Source of the DNA: Novosphingobium sp. ERN07
GTDB taxonomy: Bacteria; Pseudomonadota; Alphaproteobacteria; Sphingomonadales; Sphingomonadaceae
DNA: 64,000 bases
Reading direction: 5' to 3'
Assembly: GCF_012641335.1 (NCBI RefSeq)
Contig: NZ_JABAID010000003.1
Location: 349,130-413,129 of the forward strand
Every line of letters starts with the position of its first letter. Within the stretch, counting starts at the first letter, position 1. Made by a program: the position numbers and the translations under genes. Positions 1 through 9,445 of this stretch are shown in pieces. The notes beneath the pieces are model-generated. The model had not been told where the DNA came from, ran no database searches, and worked only from the letters and a program-made list of their open reading frames with translations.

Positions 1-47
1 CTTGGCCCAAGAGGCTTATAAAAGCCGGTTCTTGGGAGAGACATACA

Positions 48-2261
48 ATGGCATCAAAGCCCTTCGCCTGTGCTTTTGCGCTGGCCCTTTCGTGCACCGT
101 TTCACCGCTGGCATTGGCGCAGGACGCGCTGCCCGACGATGACGGCAATGCCGATATCGTGGTGACGGCGCAGCGGCGCGAACAATCGCTGCTGGACGTG
201 CCATTGGCGGTAACCGCGCTGGGCGGAGACAGTCTGGCAGAGCGTGGGATCACCAATTCGGCGCAGCTGGGCGATGCGGTGCCGAACCTGCAGATCAACA
301 GCCCTTATGGCAACACCCAGCCCAACTTCTCGTTGCGCGGGATCGGGGTGGCCAACGAATACAACAGCAATCAGGCATCGCCAGTGGGCGTCTATCTGGA
401 TGACGTTTACCTTGCGCCGCGCACCAGCCACGGCATGGGGCTGTTCGATCTTGACCGGATCGAAGTGCTGCGCGGGCCGCAGGGCACATTGTTTGGCCGC
501 AATACCACGGGCGGCGCAGTGAACTTCATCACGAAGAAACCCGATCTTTCCGGCAGCAACGGCTATCTCCAGTTGGGCTATGCCAATTTCGATACTTTCA
601 CCGCGCAAGGTGCCGCCGAAACCACGCTGAGCGAGGACAAGCTGGGCCTGCGCGTGGCGGCGAACTATGCCAAGGGCGATGGCCAGATCCGCAATGTCTT
701 TCCCGGCGGGCGCGATGCGGCATCGACCGATACGTTGCAGGGCCGCGTTGCGCTGCGCGCGAAGCCTGCCGAAACGCTGGACATAACGCTGCGCGCCTAT
801 GGCGGGCGGGACCGGGGTACGCAAGCGGCGGTGCATGGCCTTGGCGCATTCCGCACCGGGCTGGGCTTCTTCGAGATCAACGAAAACCGCGTTGGCGTGA
901 ACCGGACCGACGCCTGGGGCTTTTCCGCAAACGTGAGCCTAGAATTGAGCGATACCTTGAGCTTAACGTCCATCACCAGCTACGACGGGGGCAGCCAGAA
1001 CCTGCAGCAGGCAGCAGACGGTGCGCCGCTGGATATCCTCGATATCAACTGGCGTTCGCAATACCGCCAGTTCAGTGAAGAACTGCGCGCCAATTATGAC
1101 GGCAACGGCGTGAGCTTCGTCGGCGGGCTGTTCTATGGCTGGGACAGCAACATTACCGACAACACGTTCAACCTGCCGCTGCCGCCTGCGGGCGGGTTCT
1201 TCCAGCATTACCGGCAGGTGCGCAACAGCTATGCCGTGTTCGGGCAGGCGGATATCGATCTGGCCGACAAGTTGGTGCTGACGCTGGGCGCGCGCTATAC
1301 GCATGATACGTCGCGCTATGGTGATGCCCATGCCAATCTGTTCATCGGTGCAGTGGGCGCAGCGCAGACGCCGATTGCCACGACGGTCCCTTGCGCGGGC
1401 GTGGCCGGAACCTGCGCCTATGATCCCACCGCGCGCTTTGCGCTGTCGGACAAGAACGATGCGCTGACCGGGCGCGTGGCGCTGAGCTATACCTTCGACA
1501 GCGGCACGCTGGTCTATGCCAGCTACAACCGTGGGTATCGCGCGGGCGCGGTCAACGGCGGTGGCTATACCTCGTCCGCCGGCATCGGCTACATCAAGCC
1601 TGAGCGGGTGAACGCTTATGAAGTGGGCATAAAGGGCAGGGCCGGGGGCCGGTTGCTGACGTATGCGGCATCGGCGTTCTATTACGATTACACCAACCAG
1701 CAATTGCAGGACACGCGAGCCGGGCCGGTGTCGTTCCTTGTCAACGCGCCGAAATCCGAAGTCTATGGGCTGGAACTGGAAACGACGCTGCGCTCGGTGG
1801 ATGGGCTGCGTATCGACGCATCGCTGGGCCTGCTACATTCCAAGTACAAGCAGCTTACGCTGCAAGGCGCGAACCTTTCTGGCAACGATCTGCCCTTTGC
1901 CCCACGCATGACCGCGCAGTTCGGATTCGAATGGGACATGGCGGATGTGGGTGGCGGCACGCTGACTTTTGCGCCGAACATGGCCTATTCCAGCAGACAG
2001 TTCTTCTCCCCCTTCAACGAGGACAATGCGCCGGGCACCGGGCAGATCAACAGCGAATTGCAGCAGGGGGCCAATGCCCGCGTCAATGCGGCGCTAAGCT
2101 GGGCCAGCGATGCGATCACCGTGCGCGTTTTTGCCAACAACCTCTTCAATCGCAAACTCTATGGCTATGGCCTTGATCTGCGCGGGGCGGGGTTCCCTTA
2201 CAACTTCCTCGTGCCCGCTGCACCGCGCACATATGGCGCCAGCATCCGTTACAGCTTCTGA
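48..2261 (+). CDS. TonB-dependent receptor (sphingomonad type)
   Basis: The 737-residue protein begins with a signal peptide (about residues 1-24, ending ALAQ) followed by the IVVTAQRR segment and a plug domain (about 40-165) with the typical YLDDVYL and VLRGPQGTLFGRN motifs. The rest is a 22-strand-type barrel ending in an aromatic residue (SIRYSF), as expected for outer-membrane insertion. The family imports scarce or bulky substrates using TonB/ExbBD energy. A steroid or related substrate is inferred only from the neighbours. The start is supported by GGGAGAG about 8 bases upstream. The P450 gene follows immediately after the stop, suggesting co-transcription. Only 47 bases of upstream sequence are in the window, so the promoter cannot be judged. 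Confidence 0.93.
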   Translation: MASKPFACAFALALSCTVSPLALAQDALPDDDGNADIVVTAQRREQSLLDVPLAVTALGGDSLAERGITNSAQLGDAVPNLQINSPYGNTQPNFSLRGIGVANEYNSNQASPVGVYLDDVYLAPRTSHGMGLFDLDRIEVLRGPQGTLFGRNTTGGAVNFITKKPDLSGSNGYLQLGYANFDTFTAQGAAETTLSEDKLGLRVAANYAKGDGQIRNVFPGGRDAASTDTLQGRVALRAKPAETLDITLRAYGGRDRGTQAAVHGLGAFRTGLGFFEINENRVGVNRTDAWGFSANVSLELSDTLSLTSITSYDGGSQNLQQAADGAPLDILDINWRSQYRQFSEELRANYDGNGVSFVGGLFYGWDSNITDNTFNLPLPPAGGFFQHYRQVRNSYAVFGQADIDLADKLVLTLGARYTHDTSRYGDAHANLFIGAVGAAQTPIATTVPCAGVAGTCAYDPTARFALSDKNDALTGRVALSYTFDSGTLVYASYNRGYRAGAVNGGGYTSSAGIGYIKPERVNAYEVGIKGRAGGRLLTYAASAFYYDYTNQQLQDTRAGPVSFLVNAPKSEVYGLELETTLRSVDGLRIDASLGLLHSKYKQLTLQGANLSGNDLPFAPRMTAQFGFEWDMADVGGGTLTFAPNMAYSSRQFFSPFNEDNAPGTGQINSELQQGANARVNAALSWASDAITVRVFANNLFNRKLYGYGLDLRGAGFPYNFLVPAAPRTYGASIRYSF

Positions 2262-2262
2262 C

Positions 2263-3489
2263 ATGGTGGCGGCATCGATGATCGATCTGAAGAACCCCGA
2301 TCTTTATGTCGGCGCGATGCCCTATGCCGGGTTTGCGGCCATGCGCGCCGCAGGCCCGGTCCACTGGAACCCTGAGGTTGATGGCGCAGGGTTCTGGGCG
2401 GTGCTGGGCTATGACGAGATTATGGCCGTATCGCGCCAGCCCGATCTGTTTTCATCCGCTTATGAAAACGGCGGACACCGCATTTTCAACGAAAACGAGG
2501 TGGGGCTGACAGGCGCGGGGGAATCCGCCATTGGCATACCCTTCATCTCGCGCGATCCGCCCACACATACGCAATATCGCAAGTTCGTGATGCCCGCGCT
2601 TTCGCCCGCGCGGTTGCAGGGGATCGAGGAGCGGATTGCCGAGCGGGTGACGCGCCTATTCGCGCAGGTTCCGCTGGGTGAGGCGGTCGACATCCTGCCG
2701 CTGCTGACCGTGCCCCTGCCCCTGCTGACGCTGGCCGAATTGCTGGGCGTGCCTGCCGAGATGTGGCACGATCTGCACCGCTGGACCGACGCCTTCGTGG
2801 GCGAGGACGACCCCGACTTTCGCCAGTCACCCGAAGCGATGCAGGCGGTGCTGGGTGAGTTCATGGCCTTTGCCGCCGCCCTGTTCGAAGATCGCCGGGC
2901 CAATCCGGGGCCGGATATTGCATCCTTGCTGGCCAACGCGGAAATCCGGGGAGAGCCGGTGCCGCTGGGCGATTTCATCGGCAATCTGATCCTTGCGCTG
3001 GTGGGCGGGAACGAGACGACGCGCAATTCGATCAACCACTCCATCATCGCCTTCGCCGCAAACCCGGACCAATGGGACACCTTGCGCGCCGATCCGGCGC
3101 TGCTGCCTGGCGCGGTGAAGGAAATGGTGCGCCATGCCAGCCCGGTGATCCACATGCGCCGCACCGCGATGCGCGATACCGAGCTTGGCGGAAAAGCGAT
3201 CCGCAAGGGTGACAAGGTGGTAGTGTTCTATCCCGCCGGAAACCGCGATCCTGCGGCGTTTGCCGATCCTGACCGGTTCGATATCACCCGGCCCGTGCGG
3301 CAGCATCTCGCCTTTGGTTCGGGCACGCACGTTTGCGTGGGGTCGCGCCTTGCTGAGATGCAATTGCGGCTGGCCTTTGCCGAAATGGCGCGTCATGTTC
3401 GGGCCTTCGAGATCGTGAGGGAGCCGCGCCGGGTGCGGTCGAACTTCATCAACGGTTTCAAGCGGCTGGAGGTAATACTGGTGCCGTGA
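2263..3489 (+). CDS. Cytochrome P450, CYP125/142-like
   Basis: A class I bacterial P450 of 408 residues. It has the I-helix motif GGNETTRN, a K-helix ExxR (EMVRH), and the haem loop FGSGTHVCVG with the thiolate Cys near residue 358. The GGNETT form and overall sequence resemble steroid side-chain P450s (CYP125/CYP142 and relatives). Oxidation of a steroid side chain is therefore a reasonable but unproven role. The start at 2263 lies one base after the TonB receptor stop; a second ATG at 2278 is possible and neither has a strong ribosome site. The AraC gene overlaps the stop codon (ATGA), so this is an operon with the receptor. Its electron donor is not adjacent. Confidence 0.88.
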   Translation: MVAASMIDLKNPDLYVGAMPYAGFAAMRAAGPVHWNPEVDGAGFWAVLGYDEIMAVSRQPDLFSSAYENGGHRIFNENEVGLTGAGESAIGIPFISRDPPTHTQYRKFVMPALSPARLQGIEERIAERVTRLFAQVPLGEAVDILPLLTVPLPLLTLAELLGVPAEMWHDLHRWTDAFVGEDDPDFRQSPEAMQAVLGEFMAFAAALFEDRRANPGPDIASLLANAEIRGEPVPLGDFIGNLILALVGGNETTRNSINHSIIAFAANPDQWDTLRADPALLPGAVKEMVRHASPVIHMRRTAMRDTELGGKAIRKGDKVVVFYPAGNRDPAAFADPDRFDITRPVRQHLAFGSGTHVCVGSRLAEMQLRLAFAEMARHVRAFEIVREPRRVRSNFINGFKRLEVILVP

Positions 3490-4385
3490 TGGGTGAGGCG
3501 AACTGGGACAACAAGGCAATCATCTGCGACGTTCTGGGCCGCTCCCCAGACGTTGAGATGGGGTCCATCGGTGATGGCTGGTCGCTATGCCGGTGGCGGC
3601 AATTCGTCGGCGCCTATACCCTGCCAGCCCTGCCGCAGCCGATCTTCACCGTGCACATCGCGGGCAAGCCGCAGGTAAAAACGTGGGACAACGGTAGCTG
3701 GACCGAAACAAGTTCCATCCCGGGCTGCGCCACCATCGTGCCTGCAGGAATGCCCACCGGCTGGCTGGTGGACGGCGAACTGGACGTGGTAACGCTGTCG
3801 ATGTCGTCAGACGTGCTGGCAGGGCAGGCGCATACCGACCAGTTCAACCGGATGCGCTTTGCCTTTGCCGATCCACTGGGCGTGGCGCTGACCCGGCAGA
3901 TACTGGCTGAACTCTATGCCCCGCAGGCCGAAGAGCGCACGGCCTATGTCTCGGCAATGGTCAACGCGCTGAAGGCGCACATCCTTTCCGGCCCGCCCGC
4001 ACATGGCAATCCTCTCGATATTCCAGTGTCGGATTTCTCCGCCTATCGCCTGCACAAGATCATGAACGCTATTCTGGCCGATCCGGCGGGCGAACACAGC
4101 CTTGAAGCAATGGCGGGAGTAGCAGGGGTTACGCCTTCGCACTTCTGCCGCCTGTTCAAGAAGGCAATTGGCATCACGCCGCACCAATATGTCATGAAAG
4201 CCCGCCTCGACCGGGCGCAGCAGATGCTGGTACAAACCGACCTGAGCCTTGCCGCCCTTTCAGAAGCGGCGGGCTTTGCCAGCCAGAGCCATTTCAGCCG
4301 GGCGTTTCGCGGATGGTACGGCATGGCACCAAGCGATTTCCGCCATCAGGAGCGGCGCAATCAGGAACTGGGGCATCAGGGTTAG
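3489..4385 (+). CDS. AraC-family transcriptional regulator
   Basis: About 298 residues. The last 100 form a double helix-turn-helix: LEAMAGVAGVTPSHFCRLFK is the first, and LAALSEAAGFASQSHFSRAF the second, ending in the family signature around GMAPSDFR. The N-terminal 180 residues are a presumed sensor domain of unknown ligand. The start ATG overlaps the P450 stop; a GTG one codon earlier is also open. Being third in an operon with an outer-membrane receptor and a P450, it probably controls this uptake and oxidation module. Activator or repressor mode cannot be read from the sequence. Confidence 0.9.
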   Translation: MGEANWDNKAIICDVLGRSPDVEMGSIGDGWSLCRWRQFVGAYTLPALPQPIFTVHIAGKPQVKTWDNGSWTETSSIPGCATIVPAGMPTGWLVDGELDVVTLSMSSDVLAGQAHTDQFNRMRFAFADPLGVALTRQILAELYAPQAEERTAYVSAMVNALKAHILSGPPAHGNPLDIPVSDFSAYRLHKIMNAILADPAGEHSLEAMAGVAGVTPSHFCRLFKKAIGITPHQYVMKARLDRAQQMLVQTDLSLAALSEAAGFASQSHFSRAFRGWYGMAPSDFRHQERRNQELGHQG

Positions 4386-4395
4386 GGAGAGGATA

Positions 4396-5508
4396 ATGAC
4401 CGAGGCCGTTGCAGCCGTGGTGCGCGAACCCGGCGGGGCGTTTTCGCTTGAGACGATTGATGTGGACGCGCCCCGCGCGGGCGAAGTGCGCGTGCGCATT
4501 GCGGGCGTTGGCCTGTGTCACACCGACCTGATCTTTCGCGATCAGTTTGCGCCTTTTGCCCTGCCTGGCGTGCTGGGCCACGAAGGGGCTGGCGTGATCG
4601 AGGCGGTGGGCGAGGGCGTGGACGGCCTTGCCGTGGGTGACGAAGTGGTCGTAGGCTTTTCAAGCTGCGGGGCATGCCCGCGGTGCGATGAGCACCTGCC
4701 AAGCTATTGCCAGACCTTTGTGCCGCTGAACTACGCCGGGATGCGGCTTGAGGATGGATCGACCGCTTACGCCAAGGATGGCGAGCGGGTGACGTCGCAC
4801 TTCTTTGGCCAGTCCTCGTTTTCCGCATTGACGATTACGCGCGCACGCAATGTTGTTAAGGTGGATACCTCGAAAGTGGCTCTGGAATTACTAGGGCCGT
4901 TGGGGTGCGGGTTCCAGACCGGGGCGGGCGGAGTGATCAATTCGCTGGCTTGCCCGGCGGGATCGAGCATCGCGGTGTTCGGCGGCGGGCCGGTGGGACT
5001 GGCCGCCGTGATGGGTGCGGTGATTCAGGGGTGTTCGACCATCGTGCTGGTTGAGCCCGTGGCCGCGCGGCGCGACATTGCGCTGGAACTGGGCGCAACG
5101 CATGTGATCGATCCGGGGGCGGTGGATAATCTGGCCGAAGCGCTGCGGGCGATCGTGCCTGCCGGGCTGGACTTCGCGTTCGACACTTCGGGCGTTGTGC
5201 CGGTGATCGAGGCCGGGCTTGCCGCGCTGGGCAGCCACGGCGCCATCGGTCTGGTCGGTGTTCCAGCCAAGCCGGAAGCGGCGATCAACGTCAACATCGC
5301 CGCGCTGATGACACCGGGCCACCGCATCATCGGCATTATCGAAGGCGACAGTGATCCGCAGGCCTTTGTCCCTGAACTGATCGCGCATCACGCAGCGGGC
5401 CGTTTCCCCTTCGACCGGCTGATCAAGACGTTTCCGCTGGCGCAAATCAACGAAGCGCTGGCCGCACAGGCCCGCGGCGAGTGCATCAAGGTGGTGCTTA
5501 TTCCTTAG
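4396..5508 (+). CDS. Zinc-dependent alcohol dehydrogenase (MDR family)
   Basis: A 370-residue medium-chain dehydrogenase. The catalytic-zinc segment GLCHTDLIFRDQ and GHEGAGVIEAVGEGVDGL are near the N-terminus. A structural-zinc lobe (CGACPRCDEHLPSYC) follows, then the Rossmann motif VFGGGPVGLAAV. It resembles aryl- or benzyl-alcohol dehydrogenases and would oxidise a primary alcohol to an aldehyde with NAD+. Downstream of a P450, oxidation of a hydroxylated side chain is plausible. ATG 4396 is chosen because AGGGAGAGG lies just upstream; the longer open frame overlaps the AraC gene. The 3' end overlaps the convergent phosphatase gene by 11 bases. Confidence 0.88.
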   Translation: MTEAVAAVVREPGGAFSLETIDVDAPRAGEVRVRIAGVGLCHTDLIFRDQFAPFALPGVLGHEGAGVIEAVGEGVDGLAVGDEVVVGFSSCGACPRCDEHLPSYCQTFVPLNYAGMRLEDGSTAYAKDGERVTSHFFGQSSFSALTITRARNVVKVDTSKVALELLGPLGCGFQTGAGGVINSLACPAGSSIAVFGGGPVGLAAVMGAVIQGCSTIVLVEPVAARRDIALELGATHVIDPGAVDNLAEALRAIVPAGLDFAFDTSGVVPVIEAGLAALGSHGAIGLVGVPAKPEAAINVNIAALMTPGHRIIGIIEGDSDPQAFVPELIAHHAAGRFPFDRLIKTFPLAQINEALAAQARGECIKVVLIP

Positions 5509-6367
5509 GCGGCGTGAGGAACTTGGCTTTCAATGCTTCGATCTCTGCCGGGGTGAGGCCAAGACCTTTCGTCGCATAAGCATCGAGCGAGCCGTAGACG
5601 CGCTCAACCGCGGCAAAGGCGGCGTTGATATAGGCGGGTTTGACGGTCAGTACCGGTTCGAGGAAAGCCGGGTTGATCGGGTGGCCCGATTTGGCGACCG
5701 CCGCCAGCGTTGCCGCGTTCTTGGCTTCGAGCCGGGCGTTGCTGAGCAGGTAGTCCTGCATCACGGTTTCACGCGGCACGCCAAGCAAGCCAAGGACGAC
5801 CGCGCTGGCCCAACCGGTGCGGTCCTTTCCGGCGGTGCAGTGATAGATCACTGGCCCATCGGCGGCGATCATCGTGCGGATCAGTGTGGCATAGGCGCGG
5901 CGGGCGCTGGGCAGCGTCACGAATTCGCGGTTGGCGGCGATGAGCAGCGCCTCGCCCTGACCGCTGGCGATCTGCGCCATTGCCTGCCGCATGTCTCCGC
6001 CAAGGGATTCGGTGCTGTCTGCCGCCACATCGAGCACCAGATAGGCTGCCCCCGCAGGCACCCGATCAGGTTCGCGCGTGCGTTCGGTATCGGTGCGCAA
6101 GTCTGCTACGGCAGAGGGGCGCAGCGCCGCGATCCGGGCGAGATCGGCATCGCTGAGCAGGTTCATCTGGTCGGACCGGAAAGCGAGGCCGGGCTTTACC
6201 ATGCGCCCATCAACCGTGCGGTATCCGCCGATATCGCGGAAGTTGGGCGCGGTGGGCAGGGCGAGCGCAGGCGCGCTGACGGCGGCAGACGGCTCTGCCA
6301 CCATAGGCGCGCAGCATGCCAGCAGCGTTCCGAGCAGCAGGGCGCAGGCAAGGCGTTTCATGGTCAT
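5498..6367 (-). CDS. Tyrosine-phosphatase-like lipoprotein
   Basis: 289 residues. A short signal with a lipobox (LLAC, Cys18) predicts a lipid-anchored envelope protein. NFRDIGGYR near residue 42 and the P-loop HCTAGKDRTG (Cys177, Arg183) identify the bacterial tyrosine/dual-specificity phosphatase family, whose CX5R loop forms a phosphocysteine intermediate. The natural substrate is unknown; some relatives act on phosphoinositides or phosphoproteins. The start overlaps the stop of the upstream SDR gene (ATGA), so the two are translationally coupled; Met3 is an alternative start. A role in steroid metabolism is not evident. Confidence 0.85.
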   Translation of the reverse strand: MTMKRLACALLLGTLLACCAPMVAEPSAAVSAPALALPTAPNFRDIGGYRTVDGRMVKPGLAFRSDQMNLLSDADLARIAALRPSAVADLRTDTERTREPDRVPAGAAYLVLDVAADSTESLGGDMRQAMAQIASGQGEALLIAANREFVTLPSARRAYATLIRTMIAADGPVIYHCTAGKDRTGWASAVVLGLLGVPRETVMQDYLLSNARLEAKNAATLAAVAKSGHPINPAFLEPVLTVKPAYINAAFAAVERVYGSLDAYATKGLGLTPAEIEALKAKFLTPPKE

Positions 6368-7146
6368 ACCCTTTGCGATGAGATGTTCCCGCCATCCACC
6401 ACCAGTTCGGCCCCGGTGATATAGCTGGCTTCTGCCGATAGCAGAAAGCGAATGGCGCGTGCGACTTCTTCCGGGCGGCCCAGACGTTCGAGCAGGATGC
6501 GCTTTTCGAACCAGCCATCGGGCAAATTGTCTATCGCCGGGCGCGTCATCGGGGTGACGATCTGGCCGGGCGATACCGAATTGATGCGAATCCCATCGCG
6601 CGCCAGACGATCTGCCAACGAGCGTACAAGCGACAGCAGCCCGCCCTTGCCAGCGGAATAGACCGGATTGATCGCGTTGCCCAAGGTGGCATTGATCGAT
6701 GTGACCGCCACCACCGCCGAGCCTTGCTGCGCGGCCATATCGGCGCGCATTTCCTTCACCAGAAAGGCCAGCGCGCGCAGATGGATGGCGATGCCGCTGT
6801 CCCAGCTTTCGGGCGTCAGGCCATCAATCGAATCCGTATCTACTGTGCCCGCCGAATGAACGAGGCCGCCAGCGGGGCCAAGCGCGGTGCGCGTTGCCGC
6901 AAGCGCCGTGGGAATGGCCGAAAGATCGCGCAGGTCGATGGCGATGCCGCAAGCGCGCACGCCACGCTCAGCCTCAATTTGCTGCGCAGCATCGCGTGCA
7001 GCATTACCGTTGATATCCCACAACGCCACCGGTCGCTCCACGGCGGCGAGCGCCTGTGCGGTGGCAATGCCGATACCCGATGCCCCACCGGTTACGATCA
7101 CCGGCGAGGACGGAGTGGAAAGCTGGGTCTGGAAAATGTCGGTCAT
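6364..7146 (-). CDS. Short-chain dehydrogenase/reductase
   Basis: A classical SDR of 260 residues. It has the nucleotide-binding motif TGGASGIG, an HSAG variant of the NNAG motif, a catalytic Ser in TSIN, YSAGK as the YxxxK pair, and the C-terminal GAELVVDGG. Acidic residues after beta-strand 2 (LWDING) suggest NAD(H) preference. The substrate is unknown; an alcohol or ketone of the steroid pathway is likely from context. The gene sits 9 bases after the downstream-reading receptor at 9315-7156 and ahead of the phosphatase gene, forming a three-gene minus-strand unit. Confidence 0.88.
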   Translation of the reverse strand: MTDIFQTQLSTPSSPVIVTGGASGIGIATAQALAAVERPVALWDINGNAARDAAQQIEAERGVRACGIAIDLRDLSAIPTALAATRTALGPAGGLVHSAGTVDTDSIDGLTPESWDSGIAIHLRALAFLVKEMRADMAAQQGSAVVAVTSINATLGNAINPVYSAGKGGLLSLVRSLADRLARDGIRINSVSPGQIVTPMTRPAIDNLPDGWFEKRILLERLGRPEEVARAIRFLLSAEASYITGAELVVDGGNISSQRV

Positions 7147-7155
7147 GGATAGCCC

Positions 7156-9315
7156 TCAATATTCGAAGCGGAGTTCAAGGCCGTAGCTGCGCGGATCACC
7201 GAAGAAGGCCGCCGGAAGCCCGGCCGAGAAATGGGCGAGGTAATATTTGGTATCGGTAAGGTTACGCCCATAGGCCGCGAGTTGCCACTTGCCGAAGCCG
7301 AGCGGAATTTCGGAAAGCGCGATGCGCGCGCCCAGAATGCCATAATCGCCAATCACATAGCGCGCATCGGTGGTGGAGGAGAACTTGGCGCTTTGCATGT
7401 AGTAATCCACACTGGCGCTGGGCAGGCCAAGCGGCGTTTCCGGCAGCGTCCATTCCGCGCCAACGGTAAGCGTGTGGCGCGGCGCTTCGACGAAATTGAA
7501 ACGCCCGGCAATGTTCGCGCCGGTGACCTGATCGGTGATCCGGCGATAGCCCGCATCAAGGAAAGCATAGCTGGCATTGAACGTCAGCGCGCGCGATGGC
7601 TTGGCCGTGATATCGAGTTCGAGGCCCTGAATGCGCGCCTCGCCCGCGTTGAAGATGTCGGTAACGGCGGGGTTGTTGGGATCGGACTGGATGTTGACCT
7701 GAATATCGCGATAATTGGCGCGGAACAGCGCGATATTGGCGCGCAGGCGATTGTCCAGCCAACTGGATTTGACCCCCACTTCAAACGAATCGAGCCGTTC
7801 GGGACCATAACCTTCGGCAAAGCGGGCGAGCGTACTGGCGCGCAAGTTGTAGCCGCCCGATTTATAACCGCGTGACCATTTGGCATAGAGGTTCACGTCA
7901 CGGCTTGCCTCGTAGCCGAGGATCACGCTGGGGCTGTAATCGGTGAACGTGTTGTCGCCCCGACCCTGCGGACGGGTGGTGACGGTGCCGTTCAGCGCAA
8001 TGCTGCTTTGATCCAGCGTGGCTTCGCGATTGTCTTGCGACCAGCGCAGGCCACCAGTGAGATAGAGGCCTTCCAGCATGGCGGGACGCCATGTGGCCTG
8101 CCCATAAAGTGCCCATGCGCGGTTGTGGACCGTGGCGGTGCGCAGCGATGTGGCGCGGCCCGCCGGCACCGAGCTATCGAAGCTGGAAGCCTTTTCATCG
8201 AAGAAATAGGCGCCCAACGTATATTCAAGCTGGCTGTCGAAGGCAGAGCCGACGAGTTGCAGTTCCTCGCTCCACTGCCGCTGCGTCTGCTGGAATTCGG
8301 TCAGGAAAACCGGGAAGGGACCGGCCACCCCGGTCAGGTAGTTCTGGTTGGTGTAGTTCGCCAGTTTGCGATAGCCGGTGATCGATTTGATGGTGAGCGC
8401 ATCGGATACGGTCCAGCTTGCGGTAAGACCATGACCTTGCGCGGTCACATCATTGGCCTTGAGACCGCGCACGGCGGGCGATCCGGCAGTGGGGCGTTGT
8501 GCAACCAGCGGGTGGAATGGTGTCGAAACCATGAAGGCCGGCGTATCGGCAATGTCCGAGCGGTCATAAGCATAGCGCAGTTCGAACGCGGGCGACGGCT
8601 GCCACAGCACTGCGGCCCTGTAGGCATCGCGGCGCTGATCGCCAAAGCGCGCAACACCCGTGCCGAGGTTGCGGACGAAGCCATCCTTCTGGCTGTGCAG
8701 ATAGGCGAGTTCCACCGCCAGCGTATCGCCCACCGGCACGTTCACGCTGGTGCGCGAACGGAACTGATCATAGTTGCCATAGGCCAGCGTCTGGCGGACA
8801 TGAAATTCGCCCAGTTCAGGCTGGCGGGTGATATAGTTGATCGCGCCGCCGGTGGCGTTGCGGCCATAGAGCGAACCTTGCGGCCCGCGCAGAACCTCGA
8901 TCCGTTCCACTTCTGCAATTTCGGCGGCAAGGCCCTGACCGCGCGCCACGTAGACCCCATCAAGATAGATCGCGACGCTGGGGTCCACCGTGATCTGATC
9001 GTCATTGTTGCCCACGCCGCGCAGGAATACGCGGGCCGTGGTGGCACTATTGGGATGCGGGGTGATCTGAAGCGACGGCACCTGGCTGCGCAAGTCGGTG
9101 AGATCGGCGATGCCTTTGCGGGCCAGATCATCAGAGGTCAACGCGACGATGGAAAGCGGGGTCTTCTGCAACGGTTCGGCACGCTTCTGCGCGGTGACGA
9201 CGATTTCGGCAATGCCACCGTCCTGCACTTGTTGCGCATCATCCTGCGCGTGGGCGGTGGTAGCAAACGCCATAGCCAGCAGGCCCACGCTGCCAAGAAT
9301 TGTCGATTGCTGCAT
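7156..9315 (-). CDS. TonB-dependent receptor
   Basis: 719 residues with a signal peptide ending near TAHAQ (about residue 24), a TonB-interacting stretch IAEIVVTAQKR, and a plug domain with YLDGVYVARG and VLRGPQGSLYGRNATGG. The barrel ends in LRFEY. The ATG at 9315 has GGGAGAG about 7 bases upstream. It is divergent from the TetR gene, with a palindromic operator between them, so uptake through this receptor is probably repressed by that regulator. The ligand is unknown. Confidence 0.93.
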   Translation of the reverse strand: MQQSTILGSVGLLAMAFATTAHAQDDAQQVQDGGIAEIVVTAQKRAEPLQKTPLSIVALTSDDLARKGIADLTDLRSQVPSLQITPHPNSATTARVFLRGVGNNDDQITVDPSVAIYLDGVYVARGQGLAAEIAEVERIEVLRGPQGSLYGRNATGGAINYITRQPELGEFHVRQTLAYGNYDQFRSRTSVNVPVGDTLAVELAYLHSQKDGFVRNLGTGVARFGDQRRDAYRAAVLWQPSPAFELRYAYDRSDIADTPAFMVSTPFHPLVAQRPTAGSPAVRGLKANDVTAQGHGLTASWTVSDALTIKSITGYRKLANYTNQNYLTGVAGPFPVFLTEFQQTQRQWSEELQLVGSAFDSQLEYTLGAYFFDEKASSFDSSVPAGRATSLRTATVHNRAWALYGQATWRPAMLEGLYLTGGLRWSQDNREATLDQSSIALNGTVTTRPQGRGDNTFTDYSPSVILGYEASRDVNLYAKWSRGYKSGGYNLRASTLARFAEGYGPERLDSFEVGVKSSWLDNRLRANIALFRANYRDIQVNIQSDPNNPAVTDIFNAGEARIQGLELDITAKPSRALTFNASYAFLDAGYRRITDQVTGANIAGRFNFVEAPRHTLTVGAEWTLPETPLGLPSASVDYYMQSAKFSSTTDARYVIGDYGILGARIALSEIPLGFGKWQLAAYGRNLTDTKYYLAHFSAGLPAAFFGDPRSYGLELRFEY

Positions 9316-9358
9316 GATTCTCTCCCTATCTGCGCCATTTTCTACGCTCTGTTAGATT

Positions 9359-9380
9359 TTCTACCTACGTGAAGGTAGAA
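9359..9380. promoter_or_regulatory. Palindromic operator between receptor and TetR genes
   Basis: A perfect inverted repeat, TTCTACCT and AGGTAGAA, is separated by 6 bases in the 130-base divergent intergenic region. Length and symmetry fit a TetR-family dimer site. A copy of ATTTTCTAC also occurs at 9337-9345, 19 bases before the one at 9356. The likely binder is the adjacent TetR protein, controlling itself and the receptor. Confidence 0.6.
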
Positions 9381-9445
9381 TTGCAAGAGGTCTTGTGCAA
9401 AGGTGGGCAGCGATGGCTTGGGGACGCGGTTGTGGCCCGCTATGA

